DNA of 64,000 nt from Himantopus leucocephalus (taxonomy: Eukaryota; Chordata; Aves; Charadriiformes; Recurvirostridae). Both the position numbers and the translations under genes were made by a program. The stretch is taken from the NCBI GenBank assembly GCA_003993805.1, contig RSEF01000002.1, positions 70,141,243-70,205,242 on the forward strand, in the 5' to 3' direction. This document shows, piece after piece, positions 38,633 to 50,923 of the stretch (position 1 is its first letter; each line of letters begins with the position of its first letter). The notes beneath the pieces were generated by a model that was not told where the DNA came from, did not search any database, and saw nothing but the letters and a program-made list of their open reading frames with translations.

Positions 38633-41600
38633 CATGTAGTTGTGGGCAGAGGAGTGGAGAAGGAGTTGAGAATTCTTGCTATAGCTCATTTTCATAGTTC
38701 CTTAACGACGAGGACAAAATGCGTGTTTGAGGGGCATTACTTGTCATGGTCATAATTAAAAGACTGTCTGGCAGAAAGATAACTTTAGAAAGGTTTCTGT
38801 AAGATTGTCACCTTATAGTATAGTAAGTCTATGAGTTTCTTCAGTGCTGCCTTCTAGATACTAATTTTTCTGCAGGCTTGGGAGGTGGGGCAGCTTCTTT
38901 CAACAGGCTCCTGGTTGCTTATCTTTGCATACATAAGCAGGTCCATTGCAGCCATTGGGAGCACTCCCATTGGCAGGGCTTCGACTTCATGGCTAAGATC
39001 ATGTAGAGATTAGCCAGCTGTTAACAGATATTAGGGCTCTTGAGGCTGAAGTCTTGTCTGTTTACAGGTTGCTGTTGTCCTTTGAAATTATTTCTGTAAT
39101 GAAGGTTGAAATTTGGAACTGAAGTGAGGGAATGGTGAATGCCAACCATTTGATGTACACTTCTGCTTTATTATATGTCTTGTAGTAGCATCTGGATTTC
39201 TAAGGAATTGCATCGAGCCCCTGAGAAACTAACTGTGTTCCCTGTGCTTGACACTGTACAGGCAAAAGCCTTCTTGTGAGCGCTTACAGCCTGAAACACA
39301 GAGACAGCAGGTGGGTGCAGAAAGTCAGGTGGGAGAGGGCAGGGCAGCAATGAGACAATATTGTGTCATGTCATAGACAGTGTCACCAGCCGAGCTGCTG
39401 CAAAGCTTTTTGACTCCCATTTAAAAAAATGTCATATTTATCTTATCTAGTTAATATGATGCAGAGCAAAATAGATCACACTCTGTTAAAAATGTTTATT
39501 TATAAAAGTGGGAATGTATAGGTGATTTAAAAATATGTAGCTGTTAAAGTTAGTGAAGAGCGCAAGACTAATTCTAGTTTAAGCTATTATTGTTATTCCA
39601 GCATAGTTTGCAACTTCTGTTCAGTAGCGTGTATGTGAAGCCCATCAGAGATTAGAGATGCCCCATGTTCACATCCTGATTGATGGGGTGGGTGCCATGG
39701 GGCTCCCCCCACTGGGGCAGCAGGCAATGTGGAAGGAATGGCCTGCAGCAGACCCCCTCCCAGGAGCTGTCTCCCAGCTTGCTGGGCTCATTGCTCTTCC
39801 CATGGGTGGGCTGGAAAAGAGGGAGAGCAAACATGGATATTGAGAGGACAAGCAGAGAGGAGGTCAGTCAGGAGATTGTTACGGGACTTTACTTCTCTTT
39901 TTTGCTTCTGCAGATCTCGCCAGAGCTGGGACTCGTTCAGTGCTCTGCTTCCTCATCTCTGGTTGCAGCCGACTTTGGTAGGGCTCACTGAGGAACTGGT
40001 AGAGGAGTGGTTTAAGGATACACTCCAATTAGTTTAATAACCAGTTGTGAGAAAGAGTAGTAGTTACTTCAGTAAATGCATGCGTTTAGTTTCAAAACAA
40101 CGTGCTCGTGACCAGGTCCAAACCTCTGCTATTGCTTCTTGTCAAACTCGGGTATAGTCAGTAGCCATTCACGTTGCTTTCTTAATGGAAAATGCTTTAT
40201 ATTAGTGATAGTGACTTCCCCAAGGTCTAATCTTCAGATTTCATTCCCAGTCTTTGATTCACTGAATGTCATTGTAGCTAAGACTCGAAAGTTACCACTG
40301 GGTAGTGGGTCCCCCCAGCTTTCTAAGTCATTGAGACGTGATTGGATCAAGGGCAGTTTTCAGTGTGTTACCTGTTTTATCTTGGTTACCTTGAACAGCG
40401 CGTTTCTTCTATAATAATGGGCAGCATGTTTGACTGTAAGATTAGATAGTGGCAAATTAAAACATACTTGTTAGTTTTATGCACTGAGCAGTCACACAAA
40501 AATTTTTACAGAACAAAAATTAAATTATTCTTTGATTCCTGTTCATGTAAAGTTGTGTGAAAGTGCTTTTTGTTGCTTGTAGTAAACAAGACTGTAGGAC
40601 CATAATTTTGCAAGCTGGCAGTTTTATTGGACTGACAGAATTAAATAACAGAGATGTTAAAGGTATCATCTTATTGCAAGCGCTGAAAAAAATCAGATCA
40701 TCCCTTCTAAAAATAAATAGCTAAACGTGGGGTTTTTTTTCAATATATGGTGTTCAGTAATTTATTTTTTCAGAATTCGGTGGGGGATCAATTTCATTGT
40801 TTCAGTCATTTGAGTTGTTCTTTGGCATCTGGCAAACTCTTCATGCTTCCCTCGGCCGTAAGAAGTTTCTTGCTGTCACTTTCAAGGGCTGGCTTTGGGT
40901 CATGTCTCCACTTGCCTTGACCTGCTTGCCTTGCAGTCAGGACGCTGCTTGCTCCAGACACAGCTTTGGCTGCTCTGAAAAAGGAGCCATCTCCATCCAG
41001 AGGAGCCCAACAGCCCAGTTAGTTTCTTCTTAGAAGAAGAGTACATACTATGAACAAACAGATAAAGTTGGTCCCTCTGTCAAGTAACATTCATTGCTTT
41101 CACTTTAACAGTGTGTGTTTACAAATATCTTCTAAAAATCTTTGGTGTTAGAACAGGCCAATGTCACAAATATCTTCTGAACATGCCCTATCTAAACTGT
41201 AAACATTCCAGCTCAAGGAGTTAACATATCCCAAGGTTTGTTATCTGATTAAGAAAAATAAACATTTTTTTTTTTCTGTGTCAAAGGCAAATTGTTACAT
41301 CTGACTTCCTATTCCTGTTTCAGCTGAGACGGCTAGCCAAGTTATCAACCCGTTTGACCTCCCAAAAGCTCAATTCCTTTTTACTTAGTAAATGGTACAG
41401 TTACCGAAAGCCTTCATGTGGTCAGAAAGGAAGACCTATCATTTGCTTTTGTCATTAATGTCATAAAGAGTGTGTTTTTATTTAATAGTGGTATATTACC
41501 TCTTGTCAACAGGAAGTTAAAAGTAAAGTGCACCAAACTAGTTTGGGTGGGAATTCCTTGTAGCTTAGCTTTAACACATGTTGCGTAGTGTCATTAAGAA

Positions 41601-44600
41601 TAGGGGGTGTTATTTAGATAAGCTTTAGAGTCTAATCTTACCCTGGCAACCAATACTTGGAATTCCACTTGGTACAATTTTGTTGTTTCAATGTGTTTTG
41701 GAAATATTTCGAAGTGTTTGATGGCAAAATAGACAAGTTCTGTTGTCTAGCTGTAGTTTGCCTGTATCACTGCACTTTGTGCTGATCGCCTTTCTTTAGC
41801 CCTGTGACTGCCAGGGTGAACATCCAACTTTAGGGGAATCCTGCTACTGGCCGCCTGAAGGACCAGACGCATCACCATAGCCTGCCACCTGCGGCCGGCA
41901 CCATCACACTGCTCAGGCATAGTAAGTTGGATACCTCTGGGTCATCGCCAAACTTGATGCCTACAGGCCTGCCCAGGGCTCACGTCCAGTAGGTCTGGTG
42001 CAGGGAGCTATGGCTTTCCAGCCTGCCAGTGTTGACAGCTGTATCCTGAACTTTGATATGTCCTAGTTCAAGCACAGTTCCAGCAGAACTCGGTGAAGGT
42101 GGCGGCTTCTGCGGTACGATGGTCTGACCTCATTCCACGCAGAAGGGCTTACTCCCATCCTCATGGATTCAATGCATGTCGCCATTGTGTCTCCTGTCAA
42201 TATTGAAAAGAGACGAAGCCCATGCTTTGATTATGCATTTCAGTTTAGTAACAGGCTGCATTATTTCTTTTTCAGTATTTATGTTTTCATATTTAAGTGA
42301 TCAGAAAGTGCTTTTCCTAGCTGCGTGTCAGCTGGAAGTAGCAGCTTTTATTTCACCATTACCTATTAGATTCCCTTTTCTTGGACTCCCCAGTTTTTTA
42401 GGAATGGAAGTGGGAAACCCCCACTTTTTTTCCCCTTGCTTATTCTAAAGCAGTGTTGCAAGGAAACACATAAAGGATTACCACAATTGCAAAGAGTCAT
42501 ATCTGTTTTGGAAAAAAAAGTGGTTTGTTATATTCAGTTAATATCCATGGTCTTCCTGCAAAAAAGCTCCCCAAGGACCTGTTGATGTAGGATTGCTAGA
42601 AGTTACTGTGAAGAACTGCTGTTCTAAAATCTCAAAGTTATTCATACCTCACAGGAACAGTACAGTAGAGATGTTACCTGACAAGTGTACTCTCGAAGAC
42701 TGATTTACATGTGCCTTAATGACATTTTGATTTATTAGAATGATTTAAAATTATTGGGTGTATGTGAGGTTTGGGAAGCTGTTCAATGTGTGTTTTAGGC
42801 ATCCTAAAGTGCCGGTATAAAAATGCCTGGCAGGAAGCTGGATGATATTCTTAATTAGTGCACTTTGTCCCTTACATTTTTTTTTTTGTGCAAGAGGCTT
42901 CCCACTCACTACATTCCTTTCAAAGTATTTGATATATTTATTTTTTGGTTGCTAGCATGATATGAAAATACTCCATACAGCCAGGGCTTCTTGAACAGCA
43001 GCTCAAGGGCTCTTTTTTTTCCCAGGCATTCCAATGAAAACAAGTGAGAGAAATTGCCTTCGGTGTGTTCTCATGTACCAGGCAGCACGTTTGCTTAGGC
43101 TGCTTGTTCTTTAAACAAGTTTTCTTAAAATAAAAATTTTACAGTGCAGAAAACTGTCATGTAATATTATACATCTGACTTTTCTTAAGCCCTGCTCAAA
43201 GAGAACAGATATTGAAATACTTTTATTCTCGCTAGTACTTCGTCTTGGTAGCATATTATGGTAATCCAAAAATGGGTTTTCCTTGTACGTGCATGTAATC
43301 AAGTCATTGGCTTGCTTGCTGTATTAAGGCACAGATGTAATACAGTAAATCTGAATATATTAAAAATGTATTTAAAATCAGACCTTCTATTCGTGGATCT
43401 GGTTGCTTTTTTTGACACCACAATTTCAGAAAATTTAAGTACTTGTTTAACTTGTTAATAATCTCATTGCAGTACAGCAAAATATTCAGGCTTTGATACA
43501 CAGGAGCACTTAAACATATGATTAAATGCCCTTCTTGAAGATGAACGCTTTCTTGAATTGGAGCTTTAATCATATGTTTTACAGCCTTACTGAATCACTG
43601 CTTGATAAGTAATGCTGTATGGTCTAGATAGGTAGCTCTGTGTAGGCAGTGCATATCAAATGAAGGAGAAATTAATGCATTGTGGTTTAGTGGTCACTCT
43701 ATTAGAGCATGGAAGTACCAGTACACTTGATTCAAACTAATTCTTTGTTCAGGGCTGTTGAGTTTAAAAAAGCTTCCTTAGAAATGAATTTTGAATAATG
43801 TTGTATCGAGTGAGTTGGGACAACTGAGTACTTGTACCAAAACTCCTAATGATGGGGTTTTGCTGAAGTTGGTAGGAATGGGAGTTTCTGACAGCTGTCG
43901 TCATGCGTCCTAATTTCATAGCTCAGTTTATATCTTCTATGATCTGACCCCGTTATCTTAATACCACACTGTTATAGTTTTTTAAATCTTTCTATAATTA
44001 TTCTTTTTCTCCAAGGGCCTGATTTTTAGCAACGGTTTTGAACGCTTGTATTTTTCAGGTAGTTTTCTTTTTCTATTTTATTTTTTAAGGGGGAAACCTT
44101 AGTTACAGGAAACAACAGAAGCCTGAGCTGAACGATGTCAAAACAGGTTTTTATATGGCATTGAAGTAGTTTCGTAATGGGTGGAGTACTTAGGAAATCT
44201 CTAGGGCATGAGAAACAATTACAGCGCTTGCAAATGTTCCTTCAAGAAAGTTCAGTGAATACCTGGCACACTAAATAGGAGCTTAGCTCAGGTGCTGTGA
44301 GTACTTCCGTTTCGATAGTAAAATGTTTTTTGTAAAATAGGGAAGCACTATGCTATGTGTTGGACCCACACATGACCTTAAACCTAACCCCAACCTCTTT
44401 ACGATCCCACCATGTGTATGCAAGTCCATGCCTGGGTGCTGGTTTACGGCAAACCTGGGGGGACGCTGGGCTAGGGCAGGCTGTCAGGGCTCACCCTGCC
44501 CCACAGGATGGGCTCGGGCACATGCCAGCCCAGAGGAAAAAACACATAAAAGACCCTTCTTATTCCATTAGTGTTTCCTGGAGCAATGTGTCTCATGTTT

Positions 44601-45850
44601 GTACATTTCTTGACTTCCTTTAAACTCCAAATTCAGCTAAAAGCACACAGTTCTACGAACTTCAGCAGAATTGTTTGTAAACACAAGGCTTGAAGTAGCT
44701 TCTCCAAGAACTCTGTTGTTGCTATTGGATGCAGAATGTGAAAAATGAACGGATGACTTATGGTGCTGAATATAATCCATTCATTCTCCTCCAGCTTCAG
44801 TGCAGAAGGCTTTCGTGATTTTATGTGGTGTTTCTAAGTGGTGAAAGTCACATTCAGACACATTTTTTTAGCTAAGTACAGTGACTTGATTGCAGGCACA
44901 CAGACAATGTCCCTCTGATGTTGCAGCTCAGGAGACTGCCTGGCTTGTTTGCTCTATCACATACACAGAGTCACTTTTGTTCTTTGAACCTGGTAATCTT
45001 GGTTTTAGGCACCTGGGCAGACTCAAGTAAGCCTTTGTATGATTGCAACAAGGATGTCACCTTACAATGAATGCTCACAGGGAAAGTTTCAGCCCTAGGT
45101 TGCATCAATTTTTAACATCTCTATGGAGCTGTGGTGGCTTGACCTTGGGTGGCTGCCAGACACCCACCCAGCTGCTCTCTCACTCCCACTTCAGGGAGTT
45201 AACAGTTTCCACTTCAGGACACTAATACCAAGATTTACCATGGGTACCTGTATAGAAACAGGCACAGCAGATATTTGCTGTTAGGAAGTAATTTTCAAAG
45301 CCCGACACTGGACACTGTGGTGTCAGGAGGCCCTGAAGTACAAGTTCTGTACTCCTTCCTCCAGTGCTTTTGTTGCGGTTTTCATATTTTGCTCAAAATC
45401 TCCACTGCTTTCCTGTAAGTGTTTCTGCTTGTACTTACCCTTCCCACCCCCTGAGCCCTTTCTCTAATGTTTTCCTGCTTATGGATAGTGCTGAGACATT
45501 TCAGTGCTACGTGGAAGCACGAAGCTTTGTCACTGCCCAGAGACAAAGCAAAAGTGTCCGCAGGCAGATGAATGAAAAGGAAACGTTGACAGGTCTGAGC
45601 GCTCAGCAAACTGTGGTCCTGGTGACTGTGCAGTTTACACCCTCCTAGGTCTGACCCCATATATCTTGCTCACATGCATTCAGACTTTCTGGTCCTGCCT
45701 TATCCTATGGTATCAACACCGCTAGTGTCAGCGCCAGGGAAGGATGAGTCTTCCCAACAGTTCTTCTTCCTTGTAAGCTGGGCAGTGTACAATTTGAGGA
45801 AATACATCCCATTTCCTGGAAATTCTGTGCAATGTGAAAGGAGTATGATC

Positions 45851-45864
45851 TGTGTGTGTGTGTG
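45851..45864. repeat. Short (TG)7 run
   Basis: Seven perfect TG units followed by a degenerate 'catgtacatg'. A minor simple repeat in intronic DNA. Confidence 0.85.
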
Positions 45865-48647
45865 CATGTACATGGCTGATAGATATATGTGAAAAAACTT
45901 GGATCTTTACAGTTCATGAGTGTTTACATGCACTGGGGCCACTTTAACCCTTCCTTGCCACTGGTTTATGCTGGTGCAGAATTTAGTCTACTGTGTTCCT
46001 CTGGGTTAGAGCATCTCTGAGATGTGTTTATCCTTATTCCACGACATCTCATGGAGCCTGTGTTGCTGTTCTGTGGAGGTTTTTGTGAGGAGTTAGGTGC
46101 TGTATTCCAGTTTCAGTGATACATTTCTCGCTTTATGTGGGATTCTATCCTAAATGGGTCATTTGTTTTGTAAGCATGAAAGGGAAGAACTTAGTCCTTA
46201 GAAATGTATTTTATTTATATGAGGGTCCGTTATTTCCAGGGGCTTTCCATTTACTTTTATTTCAGGTCACTTCTATTAATATAACCAAAAGCAGAAGGGT
46301 CTTTTCTTCTTTGTCCTCAACTCATTCTTCAGTGACTCCCTCTTCCCCTGCACGACACATACATCCTAGGTGCTTTGTTTTCAACCTAAACTGTTGGCAA
46401 CTCACCTGTAATTACAGTAGGAATTTTAAGCCACTGTAAAGAGAGCTAATGGATGTATAATTAACTGATGACAGTCTGTGGGACTAAGCCTAGCAAAGTG
46501 AAAGCCATAAAAATTCAGAGCAACTGAGGTGGAACTTCACAGCTTCTCTGCAGTGTATGAAAAAGTCAGTTCTTCCAGGATAGTAAAGTTGGAGAGACGG
46601 TTTGAAAGCCTGGGAGGGGACAACATGTCTTGAAATGTTGGGAAGAATAGGAGAAGGAGTGAAGGGTGAGAGCAGGAAGAAGACACGTGTCTTTTTCTCC
46701 CCATAGTTTCCACCACATGATCTGATCATGGGAATGAACCTCCTCCGCAGGCCTGATTTCTCTTCAGAGCCCAGTTGCCACTGGATGGGGTTACCCTTTT
46801 CCGTAACCATTAACTCTTCCCCCTGCATGCTTCCCTTGGCAGTGGCAGCAGCAATCACAATTCTGTTGAGCGGAAGCAGAGACCAGCTGGTTGGGTTGCT
46901 GTGGGAAAAGGAGAAGGCCATGTAGGCCATGCGCCCGCTCTCTCTTTGACAGGCAGGTTTTCAGGTACTAGCAGGGCAGCTTTGCCTGTGCCAGCCTCAC
47001 CTGGAGGACCACTTTTGGACAAGCTGGCCCCTTAGGGAGCATGGAGGGAGTGCTGCTGCAGGTAGCCATGGTGCCTCCTCCAGGGGCTGTGCCAGCAGGC
47101 TGTGCAGCTGTCTCCCTGGATCCAATCCTGTTCGCTTTGTTTGCTGAGCCCCGCTGGGGTTAATGAGGCTGTGGTGAGATGAGCCAACCTGGGCTGTGTG
47201 GGGGCTGGATCCTCTGGTCCGCCAGGTTTGCTCGGTGTTGTCTGCTGGAGATTTCCACAGGGTGCTCTGCCTGTTTTAGGGAGAACCTCAGCCCCACTCT
47301 GGCATCCTCGTGTAAAAGAAGGAGGAGTGGGGCCAGGGGGACACAGGGAGCAAAACTGAATTTAACCTACAAACAGTCTTCAGGGACAAGGGTGCCTGGG
47401 ATATCATAACGAGTCCCCACAGCATCTGATTGCTGGTAGGACAGAGCGGTGTACCAGGAGCTTACTCTTCACTGTGACAAATGCTCTTGCTGTCACACTG
47501 GGTGCCAGATTCAGGCCATCTAAATTTAGCCCCTAGCCCTATACCTCAGTCATACACCTGAATCTTTCTACTGCTGCCTTAATAAAAGCATGCAGGGTTA
47601 TAACCCTTTGGGTTATAAAAAGAACACTGACTTTGGAAACAGCTGTATCCATTCTATATCCATTCCCTCATCCTGAGATATTCCTACCTGTTCTTTTGTA
47701 CATCCCTCTTCTTAACATTGCTACCTTCTACCATGTAAATGAAGAAATGTCAGATCTGTGCAGTGTGGGGGTGAGTAGCTTACCTGTACAGATGCAGCTG
47801 CTGTTGAAAACCATACCTGAGTAGATGTGTTACAATTCTCTCAAATACTGAGATAACGTCTAGCACGTAGTTTTAAATAACAGGTAGTTCTTGATCTGCT
47901 GTAGCATTACTAGTGACTCACTGTTCCCCCCTCCTCCCCGTTGCAGTAATTACAGAAGAGTATTGCAGTCCCTGACTCAGTGGGAGGCTTCCTTCCAAGG
48001 CTTCTGGCCATGCTGGAGCTCCAGCTCTGCAGGCCTATGGAGCAAATTGCAAGGGGCATCATGGTAGCAGGTGGGGACTGCGCCAAGAATAATGTGGGCA
48101 TGGCATATGTTTTGAACTAGTGATAGCAAGCCATTAAAGAGAGAGTTTGCTTTGGATTTGTGGCCAGGAATTTGCTTGCCAGAATCTTGGCTATGACTCG
48201 TGTGTCTCTAAAACTGGGCGCTTACAGGAAATACATCCCAAGGGGCATATCTGATGGCTTCTCTGTCAGGCTAGGCTAGGAAACTGCAAAGTATAAAAGT
48301 TAAAAGGGGTAAGCCTGCTCCCAGATTTGTTGTGGTTTCATGGCTTTTGAACAGAAAGTGTCTTCCTGCAGACCAGTGGGAACACAGGTGTCCTGATTTG
48401 AGGTAAAACAGAACCAAGTTTCTGTTCAGTAACTTTACTTTTCAGTTAAGCCTCTTCTAACTAACTGAACTCTGAAATTAACAGCATATTTTTTCACACA
48501 TTGCTCGCTCTCAGAGAGATAAGACCTGATTTTTTCTAATTTATGCCAAGGAATTTTATGCAGAGAGGCTCCTGCTTATACTTGACTGCTATAACAATCA
48601 AGGTCAGCTAACTTTGTTATATGCCCCGTTGGAGGGTCGGAAGTGGA

Positions 48648-48747
48648 NNNNNNNNNNNNNNNNNNNNNNNNNNNNNNNNNNNNNNNNNNNNNNNNNNNNN
48701 NNNNNNNNNNNNNNNNNNNNNNNNNNNNNNNNNNNNNNNNNNNNNNN
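48648..48747. other. Assembly gap (100 N)
   Basis: Exactly 100 N, again a placeholder length. Neither flank ('ggagggtcggaagtgga' on the left, 'tctccctgaagggagatg' on the right) is a repeat I can identify. Open frames that run through it are meaningless. Confidence 0.98.
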
Positions 48748-50734
48748 TCTCCCTGAAGGGAGATGTTCTCCCTTCCCTGACAGGAGAGAGGTCAGAGAGC
48801 ATATGTCATTCATTTCAGTGGCCAGTCTGGCCCAAACCATGACAACAGGGCAGGAGGCTCACAGGACAGGACTGGGGCTGGGGCTGGGCTGTATGTCAGG
48901 TTGTGAAGTGAGAGCTGTGGGGTGAGGTTCCATGTGTGCTGACCCCTCCAGCTCCATGAGCACCATCGTTTCTCCCTCTGGGGAGGAATTACGCAGGTAC
49001 TGCAAGCTGGCACGTCTTGTACACCCTGACTGGCTGCAGCTGGTCCAGCTGCTCCAGGAGCTGCAGAACGGCAGCAGTGACGTGCTGCCAAATGTGACCT
49101 GACAGCCCTGCCACGAGGACGCTCAGGACTGCGGGGGAGGCAAGCAGAAGTGGACCAAAGGGCTCGAGCCTCCTGCTTGCCTCGTGAGATGTCAGATCTG
49201 ACAGGTCTTGATCCTCTGTTGTTTTCATGTTCATGCAGCCTCCATTCGTGATGCAGCTTTTTAGATTTAGTAAAGCTGCGCTCTTACTTGGCGCTGGTGC
49301 AAGCAGATGTGTGCAGCCGTCCACCACTTCTCTGCTTGTAAGAAACATGTGTGAAGGTCTTCTTGCCATCAGCTTAGTGTATTCACAAGCGGATCTGTGG
49401 AAGTTGCGTCAAGTTTCTTGGAAATGGGAATAGATTTTCCTGTGCCTTAAATGCTGCACCGAACCCTACTGTCTATTTTGAGGTGAATAAAATCTGCAAA
49501 TTTGCTTTCCATTTTTTTAGCTTAAGCATGAGGATATTCTCTTTAATTTCTCTTTCAGTGTTACTGTGTAAGAATAAGGGTCTTGAATTTTTTTGTGGTT
49601 ATGATGCAGTGTTTTCAAATGCATAGGTCAGGAAACATTACATGTGAGCATGATATTTCCATTTGTTGCTTCTCAAAGGCTAGAAATTCCTTCCCCAGGC
49701 ACTGCTGGGACATAATGGGTGGTGGAAACATGGCTATTCTGAGCATCTTCCTGTCAGAGTGCTAGTACACTTTGTTCATGGTTCACAAACCTCAGTTAGA
49801 TGCCTAAGAGCCCTATGAAATAGATAGAAGAGCTGGATGCCAGGGAGTGGGATGCACAAAAGCTACAGACCTAAGCAGGCATCTCTCCGGCATAGTCAAG
49901 GCAATGCAGAAAAGATAACTGCACATAAAATGCTCTTACTTGCTTGGATTTAAGCTCCAGCCCTGTATGAAGTAGGACATGCAATCTGAAACCCTTTCCT
50001 GGGTTTATACGTCTTGACCACCCCTCTTGCAATGGACTGTCATCTCACTACCACAGTGACAACTCATGGGAAAGGTGGAGTTCATTGTACCCGCCACCTA
50101 CATTACAGGCTACATGTTTGAACTGCTTGCCTTGGATGTGGGAATCTGTGTTTTCTGTCACCTTGCACTGTCCAGGGGAGCTCCCGAGCCACCAGCCAGA
50201 ATGGAAGGTGGGAGTGGAGACACCCATTGAAACGGTGGGGGGGGTATGACTCTGAAACTCATTTGAGAGGGCACAGTGCAATATATATGTACATATGAAC
50301 ACAGTTTACTTTTTGAATTAAGAGTTCATTGTCCCAAGTCAGATCCCTGCTCCTAGGACTTTGGTGAGGACTCTGACCACTATACTGGTGCATACAACAT
50401 AGGTAATGTCTTATCTGTGTGAGTTTTTTGGGTTTTGGGGTTTTTTTTGTTTGTTTGTCTTAACATGATGATAACTGGATGACTGAGGTGCTCTGTGTCA
50501 TCAAGTTGAATGTTCTGTGAGAACCCAACCCAGTCCAGGCGTTGTGGCAAGGTGGGCTCTCAGGTACCTTCTTTGTAAATTTTGAAAGGCCTGAAGTGTG
50601 AGACCGGCACCAAGTTGCCAGAGTAGTACATTTGGGTGAGCAGGTGCTTTTATGGATCTGAACTGTAAATTCTCAGGTCAATGAGAAGTGACTACACGGC
50701 TTGTGGGGTTTCAGCTGTTGATTTCTCTTTTCAG
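48748..50734 (+). other. Probable RNF144B intron 1, distal part
   Basis: This 2-kb stretch leads up to the RNF144B exon 2 acceptor. The first 450 bases are relatively GC-rich and include a small plus-strand reading frame of 56 codons (48932-49102; see findings) that I cannot assign. The polypyrimidine tract 'tgatttctcttttcag' ends the intron at 50734. Confidence 0.65.
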
Positions 50735-50923
50735 GCTGAGTGGAGCATTAATGAGTGAATGGGCTCTGCTGGAAAAGCTTGTCCTCACACCATGACAACT
50801 GAAGAGTCAGAAGCTGGAGAGTTAGCGCTGGAGCCCCTGCTCACTTGCAAGCTATGTCTCTGTGAATATTCCATGGATAAGATGACCACTCTTCAGGAAT
50901 GCAGCTGCATCTTTTGTACATCG
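50735..50923 (+). CDS. RNF144B: RNF144B coding exon 2 with start codon and first zinc ligands
   Basis: The acceptor is CTCTTTTCAG (AG at 50733-50734) and the donor is ATCG|GTAAGA (GT at 50924). Coding starts at 50759 and gives 55 residues beginning [16 protein letters not shown] and including [18 protein letters not shown] and [11 protein letters not shown]. This matches mammalian RNF144B from memory (N-terminus MGSAG, second Met at residue 12, then CKLCLCE and KMTTLQEC). RNF144B (IBRDC2, p53RFP) is a membrane-anchored RING-in-between-RING E3 ligase linked to p53-induced apoptosis and turnover of p21 and Bax. Cys30, Cys33 and the Cys48/50/53 cluster belong to RING1. The exon ends in phase 0 and joins exon 3 as FCTS-CLKQ. 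The 24 nt before the start are 5' UTR. The window holds about 90 residues of a roughly 300-residue protein. Confidence 0.96.

Larger units (their letters stand above)
23015..48647 (+). other. Probable RNF144B intron 1, central part
   Basis: About 25 kb with no supported exon. Base composition is AT-rich with local GC-richer patches (for example around 39660-39990, 41790-42200 and 46930-47410). One N-centred micro-duplication lies at 38573-38632 and a short TG run at 45851-45864. The longest open frame, 188 codons on the minus strand (36050-35484), has no recognisable domain and is of a length expected by chance in this much DNA. I recognise no RNA gene or retroelement in this stretch. Confidence 0.6.

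Noticed and set aside
46490..46930. 146-codon minus-strand open frame
   Set aside because: No domain recognised, composition ordinary for intronic DNA, and length compatible with chance.
48604..48925. Four frames spanning the 100-N gap
   Set aside because: They consist largely of unknown residues and only connect through a placeholder gap.
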